A stretch of DNA of 36,861 nt from Virgibacillus sp. MSJ-26 (GTDB lineage: Bacteria; Bacillota; Bacilli; Bacillales; Amphibacillaceae), in NCBI RefSeq assembly GCF_018918075.1, contig NZ_JAHLPW010000026.1:1-36861 (forward strand). The letters run 5' to 3'. A program made the position numbers and the translations under genes. This document shows, one piece after another, positions 7,945-15,572 of the stretch (the stretch's first letter is position 1; each line of letters begins with the position of its first letter). The notes under the pieces were generated by a model. That model worked only from the letters and a program-made list of their open reading frames with translations. It was not told the origin of the DNA and did not search any database.

Positions 7945-8729
7945 TCCAAGACCTCCGTAACGTCAGACTGAATCGCTTCCCGAAGTTTCCTTAAAGACCT
8001 TCTCTGGATCCGCGACACATGCATTTGCGAGATTCCAAGCAATTCACCCGTCTCTTTTTGACTCATATTCTCAAAAAAGATACAGCGTAAAATGCTTTGC
8101 TCTCTTTCTGATAAAATGGGAAGTATTTTTTCCAAAATTAACTTAAAGTCCACATTTTCATACCCACCCTCATTATCACCTACTAAATCAAGGAGAGCAA
8201 CTGTACTGCCTTCTGAATCGGCTTCAACTTTTCGATCGACTGAGAGGGCTTTGTAACTTCTTCCCATTTCCATTGTTTCCAGTATATCTTCTTCCGAAAC
8301 ACCCAGATATTCTGCTATTTCTGCGACTGTTGGAGTGTGCTGGTTTTTTGCTGTTAATTCTTCGACTGTCTTCTTAATTTTTGGACCCAACTCTTTTATC
8401 CGGCGAGGCACATGGACACTCCACGTCTTGTCACGGATAAATCTTTTTATTTCCCCTATAATGGTTGGAATCGCAAAAGACTCGAAAGATTTACCAAATG
8501 AAGAATCAAAGCGACGGACTGCCGCCAAAAGACCAATCATGCCAACTTGTACAAGATCTTCATGTATTGTACTGTTTTTCGAGTACTTTCTAGCTAAAGA
8601 CTCTACTAGATCATTATATTGCATGACTATTTTTTCCTGGACTTCTTCATTGGTCGGCTCTTCTTGTAAAATTTCAATCCATTGGTAAACCTCATCTCGT
8701 CCTTTTTTATCTGGATGAGATTTGGTCAT
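7941..8729 (-). CDS. sigB: RNA polymerase sigma factor SigB
   Basis: A 262-residue group 3 sigma factor for the general stress response. Region 2 holds DLVQVGMIGLLAAVRRFD (about 61-78) and FAIPTIIGEIKRFIRDKTW (about 88-106). Region 3 begins with VHVPRRIKELG. Region 4 ends with the helix-turn-helix SQKETGELLGISQMHVSRI (about 224-242). It is released from RsbW by unphosphorylated RsbV. The start overlaps the end of rsbW by 23 nt, and the gene overlaps rsbX by 4 nt. It probably recognises the GTTTAA-N13/14-GGGTAT-type sites seen upstream of rsbR and rsbV in this window. Confidence 0.97.
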   Translation of the reverse strand: MTKSHPDKKGRDEVYQWIEILQEEPTNEEVQEKIVMQYNDLVESLARKYSKNSTIHEDLVQVGMIGLLAAVRRFDSSFGKSFESFAIPTIIGEIKRFIRDKTWSVHVPRRIKELGPKIKKTVEELTAKNQHTPTVAEIAEYLGVSEEDILETMEMGRSYKALSVDRKVEADSEGSTVALLDLVGDNEGGYENVDFKLILEKILPILSEREQSILRCIFFENMSQKETGELLGISQMHVSRIQRRSLRKLREAIQSDVTEVLD

Positions 8730-9177
8730 TAAAGTCCACCTCTGCTTCGTGTAAGTACTTTGTCATTAAGACAATAACACCATACTCATTATTAATTTCC
8801 ACTTTATCCATTAAGGCATTGATTAAGAAAAGTCCTAATCCACCCTCTTGCAGTGATTCTACTGATTCGTCCGCATGATATGGGCCGATTTTATCTTTGA
8901 TATCCTTTAAATCAAAGCTTCCACCACGGTCAGCAACCATCACTTCCAGACGCTCCTCGTAGACACCAAGACCTATTGTCACTTCACCAACTTCATCGCT
9001 ATTATATGCATGTTCAACTGCATTAGTCACCGCTTCAGCCACGGCTACTTTCAAATCTTCAATCTCTTCATAATTGAAGCCCATTCGATTAGCAATCCCC
9101 GAAACGCTAAGTCGAACAACTCCTACATATTCCGGTTTTGCAGGAACCTTCATTTCAATAAAGTCAAACGTCTCCAT
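8707..9177 (-). CDS. rsbW: Anti-sigma-B factor / serine kinase RsbW
   Basis: A 156-residue GHKL-fold kinase that either holds SigB inactive or phosphorylates RsbV. The N-box AVAEAVTNAVEHAY (about 46-59) supplies the Mg-ATP-binding Asn, and the G boxes include VADRGGSFDL and EGGLGLFLI (about 111-119). The ATG lies in TAATG, where it overlaps the rsbV stop, the classic coupling needed to keep RsbV and RsbW in fixed ratio. The length is typical (B. subtilis RsbW is about 160). Confidence 0.96.
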   Translation of the reverse strand: METFDFIEMKVPAKPEYVGVVRLSVSGIANRMGFNYEEIEDLKVAVAEAVTNAVEHAYNSDEVGEVTIGLGVYEERLEVMVADRGGSFDLKDIKDKIGPYHADESVESLQEGGLGLFLINALMDKVEINNEYGVIVLMTKYLHEAEVDFNDQISSR

Positions 9178-9509
9178 TACTCACTTACACCTCGAATCTC
9201 AGGTTGTATATCTATAATTTCAATTAAACCAGTAATTTCAAATAACCGCATGACCGAAGATTGTAGGTTAACAAGTTTTAATCGACTGTCATTTTCTTTA
9301 GTTGATTTCAAAGCGCTGATGAACACACCGATTCCAGTACTGTCCATGTAATTCACGTCACTTAAATCAATAATAACTGCATTTCCCTTTTGCGCGGTTA
9401 ATTTTAATACTTCTTTCTTTAAATCGGGAGCTGTATATATATCGACCTCTCCCGAAACATATACAATCATTTGGCTTTTTTCTTCAACGATATCGATGCT
9501 TAAATTCAT
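9177..9509 (-). CDS. rsbV: Anti-anti-sigma factor RsbV
   Basis: A 110-residue single STAS-domain protein. The phosphorylated Ser lies in YMDSTGIGVFI (Ser at about 57). In the unphosphorylated state it binds RsbW and frees SigB. AGGAGG stands 7 nt before ATG. It is the first gene behind the internal sigma-B promoter, so the rsbV-rsbW-sigB-rsbX part can be induced separately. Confidence 0.96.
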   Translation of the reverse strand: MNLSIDIVEEKSQMIVYVSGEVDIYTAPDLKKEVLKLTAQKGNAVIIDLSDVNYMDSTGIGVFISALKSTKENDSRLKLVNLQSSVMRLFEITGLIEIIDIQPEIRGVSE

Positions 9510-9584
9510 ATTTATCCTCCTACTTATAACCTGAAGATTACTTCATGAAAATATGTAACAAATAATTCTCCAAGCAGAGTATAT

Positions 9585-9610
9585 CTTCCCAATTTACTAT
9601 AATGTTAAAC
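9585..9610 (-). promoter_or_regulatory. Sigma-B promoter upstream of rsbV
   Basis: Minus strand: -35 GTTTAA (9605-9610), 14-bp spacer, -10 GGGAAG (9585-9590). The location matches the autoregulatory sigma-B promoter of B. subtilis. The -35 hexamer contains the rsbU stop codon (GTT TAA). The -10 deviates from GGGTAT at two positions. Confidence 0.8.
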
Positions 9611-10615
9611 CTCTTTTTTAAAAATAATTAATGTGAAATCATCTCTTAACTGAAAACCTTGAAGCCGTTCAAGATCTTTATAAACATGTTCAACGATTTC
9701 TTGGGCAGGCAAATGAGCGTATTTTTGGATGACCTCAAACAGCTCATCGGTCTCAATAAATCGCTCGCCTACTTTGCTTTCTGTCACCCCATCAGTTAAA
9801 AGCACCACCATATCACCTGCTTTAATATGCCGTTCATATTCCGTATATTTAAAATCCGGCGTTACACCTAAAACAAGTCCTTTGGTTCTAATTTCTTCAA
9901 AACGTTGTTCCTCAGCATCATAATAATAGCCTGGTTCATGACCCGCTGAAGAATATATCATTTTATCTTCTTTAGGAAGCAATTGAGTGTAAAACATAGT
10001 AATAAACATACTGGGATCAACGTTACGCTCCACTACTCTATTAAGACTATTAAGTATCCTACTAGGAGTCATCGACTTGTCTGGAAAACTATCCATTGAA
10101 TATTTAATCATCGACATACAGAGTGCTGCAGGCACCCCTTTTCCTTTAACATCTGCAATAGCTATACCAATAGATCCATTCTCTTCTTTAATAAAATGGT
10201 AGTAATCCCCATTCATTTGATGGGCTGGAATACTGATTACACCTATATCATAACCATCAATGTCAGGTTTTTTCGTTGCTAAAAGTGTATTTTGCATCCC
10301 AGCTGCGACGGATATTTCAGATTCTAAAGCAAGCTGTTTGTCTCGTAACGCTTGATTTTCTTGATGTGCCATACCATAAGATATCATTGTTTCTAGTAAA
10401 AAGTTCATACCCAAAGTCACTTCTTCTCTGACATTTGGATAGAGTTCACTAAATGCTTGAATATGTAAGTTAATGATTTCTTCCGGTAAGATATGTTTTT
10501 TAATGAAACCTTTCGTGATTTTTTCTGCTCCATACAAAGCTTGTTCGTCTTGTGTTTCTATAAAATATTTTAGCATTTTTTTATAATTTGAGACTTCCGT
10601 ATCTAAGGTACTCAC
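9605..10615 (-). CDS. rsbU: Phosphoserine phosphatase RsbU (environmental stress)
   Basis: A 336-residue PP2C-type phosphatase. The N-terminal four-helix domain (about 1-85) is the docking site for RsbT. The C-terminal SpoIIE/PP2C domain (about 120-335) carries metal-binding Asp in NGDYYHF, DVKGKGVPAAL and LLTDGVTE. When bound by free RsbT it dephosphorylates RsbV-P, turning SigB on. The start is GTG with AGGAGG 10 nt upstream. The last codons (KEV, stop) overlap the -35 element of the sigma-B promoter for rsbV, so mutations there would affect both. Confidence 0.95.
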   Translation of the reverse strand: MSTLDTEVSNYKKMLKYFIETQDEQALYGAEKITKGFIKKHILPEEIINLHIQAFSELYPNVREEVTLGMNFLLETMISYGMAHQENQALRDKQLALESEISVAAGMQNTLLATKKPDIDGYDIGVISIPAHQMNGDYYHFIKEENGSIGIAIADVKGKGVPAALCMSMIKYSMDSFPDKSMTPSRILNSLNRVVERNVDPSMFITMFYTQLLPKEDKMIYSSAGHEPGYYYDAEEQRFEEIRTKGLVLGVTPDFKYTEYERHIKAGDMVVLLTDGVTESKVGERFIETDELFEVIQKYAHLPAQEIVEHVYKDLERLQGFQLRDDFTLIIFKKEV

Positions 10616-10687
10616 AAAATCCCAACCTCCTAATTTTTAATAGGTTTTTTTATGGAATTAAATAGCGAGTGACCACTTGATGATGTC

Positions 10688-11089
10688 TTATCTTAACCAT
10701 TTTGTTGCCCTAATTGTTGTCCCTTTATCCACTTCTGACTGAATATCAAATTCATCCATCAGGCGCTTAACTCCAGGTAGCCCCGCACCAAGCCCTCCCA
10801 TTGTGGTAAACCCATCTTCCATCACTTGACTGATATTTTTTATTCCAGGTCCTGTGTCTGTAGCTATCATACACATGCCTTTTCGTTCAACATTATCTAT
10901 TATTTCGAAGCAAACCCTTCCATTACCAGCATATAAATATATATTACGAGCTAATTCAGATATCGCTGTCGCTATTCGTGCTTGGTCAACAGTACCAAAG
11001 CCCACTTTTTTGGAGAATTCTCGTCCAAGTTGACGGGCTCCTACGATATCCCATTCTTTTTGAATAGTAACACAGGAATTTTGGTCCAT
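10688..11089 (-). CDS. rsbT: Serine/threonine kinase and RsbU activator RsbT
   Basis: A 133-residue GHKL-fold switch kinase. The N-box ATAISELARNIYLYAG (about 41-56) and the G1 box TDTGPGI (about 78-84) are intact. RsbT phosphorylates RsbS and RsbR in the stressosome and, once released, activates RsbU. It follows rsbS by 3 nt. A 72-nt gap with a new ribosome-binding site separates it from rsbU. Confidence 0.96.
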   Translation of the reverse strand: MDQNSCVTIQKEWDIVGARQLGREFSKKVGFGTVDQARIATAISELARNIYLYAGNGRVCFEIIDNVERKGMCMIATDTGPGIKNISQVMEDGFTTMGGLGAGLPGVKRLMDEFDIQSEVDKGTTIRATKWLR

Positions 11090-11092
11090 TCA

Positions 11093-11449
11093 CTATTCCC
11101 CCAATTCCTGGTGGAGTTTCATTAGGCCTTGTTCCAGGTCCAAAGCAGTTGGCACGTCTTGTAAGTGAATTCCTAGGTCAATCAAGGTCATGGCAACCGC
11201 TGGCTGGATGCCTGTTAAAACAACTCTCGCCCCCATAAGGTCTGACATTGATACCACGTCACCCAGAACCTTTGCAATAAACGAATCAATTATATCAACC
11301 GATGTCAAATCTATAACAACCCCAGAAGCACCTGTTTGATGGATCTTATTCAATAAATCTTCTTGGAATTTTATTGCTGTATTATCATCTATTTCAGTTT
11401 GAATTGAAATCAATAGATAGTTATGTAGTTTGAGTATTGGTATTCTCAT
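11093..11449 (-). CDS. rsbS: Stressosome scaffold antagonist RsbS
   Basis: A 118-residue STAS-domain protein. It forms the stressosome core with RsbR and sequesters RsbT. The conserved phosphorylatable Ser is in [12 protein letters not shown] (Ser at about 56). The gene starts inside the 3' end of rsbR (29-nt overlap) and ends 3 nt before rsbT, so rsbR, rsbS and rsbT are tightly coupled. Confidence 0.96.
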   Translation of the reverse strand: MRIPILKLHNYLLISIQTEIDDNTAIKFQEDLLNKIHQTGASGVVIDLTSVDIIDSFIAKVLGDVVSMSDLMGARVVLTGIQPAVAMTLIDLGIHLQDVPTALDLEQGLMKLHQELGE

Positions 11450-12326
11450 CTCTCTCTTTCCCCCTTAACGATTCTATCATTTTTTCTATATTACTTATAT
11501 CAGAGTCATTTAGGTCGACAACTTTTCGGTTGGTTATTTCAAGGGCTGTCTGGAATCCTTTTCTTAAAGAACTCTTAGTCGGGAACTTAGCTAAATCAAT
11601 GCCTAAAGTTACGATTGTTTGGGCAATTTCAGGGCGAATACCTACTAAAATACATGTTGAACCGACTAGTCTTACCGCTTCGGCTGCTTGAATAATATGA
11701 TGTGCCACCATTGTGTCTACGACAGGTACACCTGTAATATCAATTAGGACAACTTCTGAATTATGTTTAATAACACCATCAAGTAGATTTTCCATAATAA
11801 GTTTAGCCCGATCGGTATCGATAGTTCCTACCAAGGGCATAATTGTAATATTTTCCATAACCGGAATAAGTGGTGCAGATAGTTCTTGCAAAGCCACTCT
11901 TTGAAGTGAAACGATATTTTCCCAGCTGCCAGAATACTCATTGACTAATTTGCGTATAATGGGTTCGACCCACGTATCGACGCTTTCTAGAACTTTTGAG
12001 AAATAATCTGAGTCAAACTTCTCCGATTGGGTTAAAATATAGTCAATCGTTACTCTGCGGAATACTTGCAGGCCATCTGTAATATAACTGAGTGGCCATC
12101 CGAGATTGATAATCTTTTCAGAGAATTCCTCTAGAGATTTCATAGATCCTTTATCTTCAATGCTTGTAAAAATAACATTGACGAAATCCCGATTCGTTCC
12201 TTCAAAAAGATCGTCCGAAATACTAGAAGTATAATTTTTCTCTTTTAACTTCTGTATTTCCTTTAACCACTTTTGCACAATCGTGTCACTGTTCTCAATT
12301 GCTATTCTCCTTAATGTATCTTCCAT
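11421..12326 (-). CDS. rsbR: Stressosome sensor RsbR
   Basis: A 301-residue RsbRA-type protein. The N-terminal half (about 1-140) has the non-heme-globin-like helical sensor layout, and the C-terminal half (about 160-275) is a STAS domain. Both Thr positions phosphorylated by RsbT in B. subtilis are kept, in [10 protein letters not shown] and [11 protein letters not shown]. The charged tail (about 276-301) is longer than in B. subtilis as I remember it and is encoded in the segment that overlaps rsbS. It is the first gene of the eight-gene operon and carries both an extended -10 promoter and a consensus sigma-B promoter upstream. No RsbR paralogue is present in this window. Confidence 0.94.
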   Translation of the reverse strand: MEDTLRRIAIENSDTIVQKWLKEIQKLKEKNYTSSISDDLFEGTNRDFVNVIFTSIEDKGSMKSLEEFSEKIINLGWPLSYITDGLQVFRRVTIDYILTQSEKFDSDYFSKVLESVDTWVEPIIRKLVNEYSGSWENIVSLQRVALQELSAPLIPVMENITIMPLVGTIDTDRAKLIMENLLDGVIKHNSEVVLIDITGVPVVDTMVAHHIIQAAEAVRLVGSTCILVGIRPEIAQTIVTLGIDLAKFPTKSSLRKGFQTALEITNRKVVDLNDSDISNIEKMIESLRGKERDENTNTQTT

Positions 12327-12398
12327 TTTTTTACCCCCATATATATTTAAAAATTAAATGATTAATTGTTAGCTTAATAAAGGCCAATATTTATTCAT

Positions 12399-12423
12399 AT
12401 ACCCTAATAAAAGAAGTTTAAAC
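12399..12423 (-). promoter_or_regulatory. Consensus sigma-B promoter upstream of rsbR
   Basis: Minus strand: -35 GTTTAA (12418-12423), 13-bp spacer, -10 GGGTAT (12399-12404). Both hexamers match the B. subtilis sigma-B consensus. In B. subtilis the rsbR promoter is described as sigma-A dependent, so this extra site would place the whole operon under SigB autocontrol. Confidence 0.75.
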
Positions 12424-12460
12424 CTCTTTTATGAAATAAAATTCTCTTTCTTTTTGTGCT

Positions 12461-12469
12461 ATTATAACA
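12461..12469 (-). promoter_or_regulatory. Extended -10 (sigma-A) promoter upstream of rsbR
   Basis: TGTTATAAT on the minus strand (TATAAT at 12461-12466). No good -35 is visible at 17 bp, which fits an extended -10 promoter. It lies about 40 bp upstream of the sigma-B -35 and would give basal expression of the operon. Confidence 0.6.
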
Positions 12470-12623
12470 TATGTTTCTTAATTTAATGACAGGAATATTT
12501 GAATAATTCAACATTAAAGGTAATTCAGTTAAAATCCAGCAATATTTACGTGAGTATAGTCCTAGTCAAATAATTTATTCTAATCTTTAATATGGACATT
12601 TGTTTGTGATATAAAGTTTTACA

Positions 12624-12924
12624 GAACAAAAGCGCATGGCGCCCGGTTAGCAACGTACAAGTTGGAGATGGCCTGACGAGATAAAGGAGACTTGAAGAGC
12701 GAAGCGATTCAAAGTCCGACTTATCGTAGGAAGGCATTCGAAACTTGATAGTTGCTGGGCGCCTTGCACTGGACGAACAAAAGCGCATGGCGCCCGATTA
12801 GCAACGTACAAGTTGAAGATGGCCTGACGAGATAAAGGAGACTTGAAGAGCGAAGCGATTCAAAGTCGACTTATCGTAGGAAGGCATTCGAAACTTGATA
12901 GTTGCTGGGCGCCTTGCACTAGAC
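12624..12924. repeat. Nested-hairpin repeat type A, two tandem copies
   Basis: Two nearly identical units start at 12624 and 12775 (151 and 150 bp). Each opens with GAACAAAAGCGCATGGCGCC and closes with TGGGCGCCTTGCACT. Arms pair progressively inwards: GGCGCCC/GGGCGCC, AGCAAC/GTTGCT, AAGTT/AACTT, then a terminal GACTT...AAGTC hairpin. The whole unit is thus one long interrupted stem. They fill part of the 815-base gap between rsbR and ndoA. No credible gene lies here. Confidence 0.88.
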
Positions 12925-13050
12925 GAACAAAAGCGCATGGCGCCCGGTTAGCCCCAGGCGCAGCTTAAGCAAGAAACCGCAGTGGATTTTTACCACGTAG
13001 GATTATGGCTTAAGACCGCTAGCAGTCTGGCCCTGAAGCTGAGCGTGGCC
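12925..13050. repeat. Chimeric nested-hairpin repeat (type A left arm, type B core)
   Basis: The copy that follows the two type A units begins with the same left arm (GAACAAAAGCGCATGGCGCC, then CGGTTAGC). It then switches to the type B core seen at 31539-31800: AGCTTAAGCAAGAAA, a GTGG...CCAC hairpin, and GGCTTAAGACC. The right arm is divergent. Confidence 0.8.
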
Positions 13051-13103
13051 AATTATAGTATAAAGTTATCCGCAGAAGTTTTAATGTTATAGTTTTCTTA
13101 ACT

Positions 13104-13137
13104 ACAAAAAAACCCCATCGTTCTAAACTATGGGGTT
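13104..13137 (-). terminator. ndoA terminator
   Basis: Minus strand AACCCCAT ... ATGGGGTT followed by a T-run, 5 bases after the ndoA stop. It separates the toxin-antitoxin operon from the rsb operon downstream. Confidence 0.9.
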
Positions 13138-13141
13138 ACCT

Positions 13142-13501
13142 TTAATGACCATACATTTCTTTGAGGCCCAGGCTTATTTGTAATGCATGATTAATTTTTT
13201 CCATCATTTTATGATCTAATTTAGTTATCTTATCAGTTAAACGCTGTTTGTCTAACGTTCTAATCTGCTCTAATAAAATAACAGAGTTACGATCGAACCC
13301 GTAACGCTTTGCATCAATTTCTACATGTGTAGGTAACTTGGCCTTTTGAATTTGAGCAGTAATAGCTGCTACGATGACGGTAGGACTAAAACGGTTACCG
13401 ATATCATTTTGTAATATCAAAACTGGCCGCACCCCTCCCTGTTCCGAACCGACGACAGGGGAAAGGTCCGCAAAATAAACCTCACCTCGTTGAACAATCA
13501 A
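13142..13501 (-). CDS. ndoA: Endoribonuclease toxin NdoA (MazF/EndoA)
   Basis: A 119-residue MazF-family mRNA interferase, nearly collinear with B. subtilis NdoA, which cleaves at UACAU. The core motifs [19 protein letters not shown] (about 5-23), [12 protein letters not shown] and the VVAAITAQ segment are all present. The Arg and Thr residues of the active site (about 25 and 48) appear intact. It lies 4 nt after the antitoxin gene in the conserved alr-ndoAI-ndoA-rsb order. The toxin forms a neutral complex with NdoAI. Confidence 0.97.
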   Translation of the reverse strand: MIVQRGEVYFADLSPVVGSEQGGVRPVLILQNDIGNRFSPTVIVAAITAQIQKAKLPTHVEIDAKRYGFDRNSVILLEQIRTLDKQRLTDKITKLDHKMMEKINHALQISLGLKEMYGH

Positions 13502-13505
13502 ATGA

Positions 13506-13790
13506 CTACACCCCGATCACTGTGCGCTCTAAGGTGTCTTCAGCCTCCTCTTCAGCTTGAAAAGCTTCTGAAGCAATTGTGAGATTAATTCTAGCCATCT
13601 CTTCATAGCCCTTTTGCATGGATTCATAAAACTTCTCAACATGTTCTTCTCTTTTAGCTTCTAGATAGTTCTTTGTTGCTTGACATATAAAATCGCTAAG
13701 ATCGCTATTTTCAAATTTCATAATTCCATCCACCTCATTCAAAAGGTTTTTTGGTAGCCTGACCATAACTTCCTGTAAGCTCTCTGACAA
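13506..13790 (-). CDS. ndoAI: Antitoxin NdoAI (EndoAI, ribbon-helix-helix)
   Basis: A 94-residue ribbon-helix-helix antitoxin. The N-terminal strand [17 protein letters not shown] (about 8-24) corresponds to the RHH DNA-binding and dimer region, and the C-terminal acidic tail [20 protein letters not shown] segment wraps the toxin. I use a TTG start at 13790. GGAGG lies 8 nt upstream, the N-terminus (MSES...) then matches the B. subtilis protein, and the longer in-frame ATG at 13871 overlaps the -10 promoter region, so it cannot be used. The antitoxin is cotranscribed with ndoA. Confidence 0.93.
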   Translation of the reverse strand: MSESLQEVMVRLPKNLLNEVDGIMKFENSDLSDFICQATKNYLEAKREEHVEKFYESMQKGYEEMARINLTIASEAFQAEEEAEDTLERTVIGV

Positions 13791-13861
13791 ACCATGCACC
13801 TCCACCAATATGAACGACTTTTGTATTATTTTTTTATAAATTCCGTATGAATTCTGTTTCA

Positions 13862-13890
13862 ATAATAACATTACCTGGGCGGCTTTGCAA
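13862..13890 (-). promoter_or_regulatory. ndoAI-ndoA promoter
   Basis: Minus strand: -35 TTGCAA (13885-13890), 17-bp spacer, extended -10 TGTTATTAT (TATTAT at 13862-13867). The leader to the TTG start is about 65 nt. Confidence 0.7.
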
Positions 13891-13963
13891 AGACTTATTT
13901 AAGATATTCATCTTTAAAATGTTTATTGCGTTCTTTTAAGAGGTAATATAATGGTTTGTGAGT

Positions 13964-15091
13964 TTATTTTTCTGATATATATATTCTTGGTATCCGTTCG
14001 TTGAGCATACAGGGTATTTCATAATTGATTGTTTCTAAATGTTCTGCCACGTCATCCATGCTAATGTGGCTATTATTCTGATCACCTATTAATGTAACCT
14101 TTGTTCCTACGTCATACTTTTGATCAAGTCGAATCATCATCATATCCATACAAATTCTACCTACAATCGACATATATTTGCCATTCACAAGAACATGAAA
14201 GCCTTTGAGCTTGCGAATCCAGCCATCTCCATAGCCAATTGGTACTGTGCCAATCCACTCGTCTTCTTCAGCTCGATAAGTCTGTCCATAGCTGATAGAC
14301 CTTCCAGCTGGCACCTTTTTGACATGTGCTAATCTACTGTGTAACGAGAAAGCTTGCTTAAGAGAAATAAAGCCGTTTTCTCTAATACCTGATGAAGGAT
14401 AAAGCCCATACATTGATATGCCAAATCTAATACAATTATGCATGTTTTCAGGGAAGCGAATGGATGCGGCACTATTACCGATATGGATTGAGACGGGTTC
14501 AGACCACTCTTGTTCGAACACCTCAAGCATATTTTCAAAACATTCCTTCTGTTTAAAGTAATACATAGATTCTAGCTCGTCAGCCGTTGCAAAATGAGTG
14601 TAAACCCCTGTCAAAGATACATTTTGAGTTTCTCTCAGCTCACTCAAAAGTTCTATGAGTTCTGCTTCAGTGGTTATGCCGATACGCCCCATTCCCGTAT
14701 CCCATTTCATATGGAGTTTTAATTCTTTTTTGAAGGCGCCGTGTTCCAGTTCTTGCAGCCATTCTTTTTGAAAGAATGTTAAAGTGATGTCTTGTTCAGC
14801 TGCTAAAGGAGCAAACTTAGTTGGTACTCTACCTAACACGAGTATCGGTACTTGAATAGAAGCTTTGCGTAATACAAGCGCTTCTTCAAGGAGAGCTACC
14901 GCTATAGCCTCAGCGCCTGATTCAATGGCTTTTTTAGCAACCTCAACACTACCATGCCCGTAACCATCCGCTTTAACGACTGCAACAATCTTTGTCTTTT
15001 GAGGCAATTTTTTCTTGATTTGTTCTATATTATATCCAATATGATCCAAATTAATCTCAGCCCATGTTTCTCTAATAATTGCGTCCTCCAA
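13964..15091 (-). CDS. alr: Alanine racemase
   Basis: A PLP-dependent fold type III alanine racemase (about 375 residues) that makes D-alanine for peptidoglycan. The PLP-lysine lies in VVKADGYGHGS, the catalytic Tyr in SISYGQTYRAEE, and the PLP-phosphate-contacting region in PIGYGDGW. The start is uncertain. An upstream in-frame TTG (15115) has no ribosome-binding site and is only about 13 nt from the likely transcription start. The TTG at 15091 has a modest TAGGG 8 nt upstream. The strongest Shine-Dalgarno, GGAGG, instead stands 5-8 nt before two ATT codons (15079, 15076). The position between ydcC and ndoAI is the conserved one. Confidence 0.95.
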   Translation of the reverse strand: MEDAIIRETWAEINLDHIGYNIEQIKKKLPQKTKIVAVVKADGYGHGSVEVAKKAIESGAEAIAVALLEEALVLRKASIQVPILVLGRVPTKFAPLAAEQDITLTFFQKEWLQELEHGAFKKELKLHMKWDTGMGRIGITTEAELIELLSELRETQNVSLTGVYTHFATADELESMYYFKQKECFENMLEVFEQEWSEPVSIHIGNSAASIRFPENMHNCIRFGISMYGLYPSSGIRENGFISLKQAFSLHSRLAHVKKVPAGRSISYGQTYRAEEDEWIGTVPIGYGDGWIRKLKGFHVLVNGKYMSIVGRICMDMMMIRLDQKYDVGTKVTLIGDQNNSHISMDDVAEHLETINYEIPCMLNERIPRIYISEK

Positions 15092-15134
15092 ATCAACATC
15101 CCTACTCTCGTCCAATTATAAATTATTACATTCA

Positions 15135-15140
15135 ATTATA
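15135..15140 (-). promoter_or_regulatory. Probable alr -10 element
   Basis: TATAAT on the minus strand inside the palindrome TTCAAGTATAATTGAA. The -35 at 17 bp is weak (TTTTCA). Only the -10 is convincing. Confidence 0.45.
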
Positions 15141-15299
15141 CTTGAACTGAATAATGTTGAAAAGTTAAAAAGGCCGATCCTTATGAAACAGTGCTACCAG
15201 TGAATCTAGGGGTCCGAAAGGTCATGAGTGCTTTTTAAAGAGGTTCTGAATCAATTGGTTAAAAAAATGAAAAACAATGACACCGCAAATGCGGAAAAA

Positions 15300-15470
15300 T
15301 TATCACGATGTGTAATCGCTGTTTTTGCGCATTTCGTATCGTGACATGGCGACTCACGATGTATAATCACTAATTTTCCCCTTTTCGTATCGTGACACGG
15401 CCTCTCACGATGTATAATCACTAATTTTACTCTTTTCGTATCGTGACACGGCCTCTCACGATGATTGAGA
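15300..15470. repeat. Tandem 51-bp hairpin repeat array (ATCGTGA family), copy 2
   Basis: TCACGATG recurs at 15303, 15354, 15405 and 15456, exactly 51 bp apart each time. Each TATCGTGA is followed across about 9 bp by TCACGATG, giving a perfect 7-bp hairpin (ATCGTGA/TCACGAT) per unit. It is the reverse complement of the 4832-5048 family and shares TTTCGTATCGTGA and the ATACATCGTGA side. It lies between ydcC and alr. The rest of the gap (15116-15299) shows only the alr promoter region. Confidence 0.92.
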
Positions 15471-15517
15471 ACGACAACCCAAGAGGAGTGCCGTAATGAA
15501 AAGTTAATAATCCCAAC

Positions 15518-15555
15518 AAAAACAAAAGCAGACCCGCGTTTCCTTGGAGTCTGCT
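15518..15555 (-). terminator. ydcC terminator
   Basis: Minus strand AGCAGAC ... GTCTGCT stem followed by TTTGTTTTTG, about 20 bases after the ydcC stop. Confidence 0.85.
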
Positions 15556-15572
15556 CCTATTATTTTTATCAT

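Noticed and set aside
12546..12788. 80-codon minus-strand frame
   Set aside because: It lies inside type A nested repeats and has no initiation signal.
13791..13871. Longer start for the antitoxin ndoAI at 13871
   Set aside because: That ATG lies within or just upstream of the -10 element. The TTG at 13790 has a ribosome-binding site and matches the family N-terminus.
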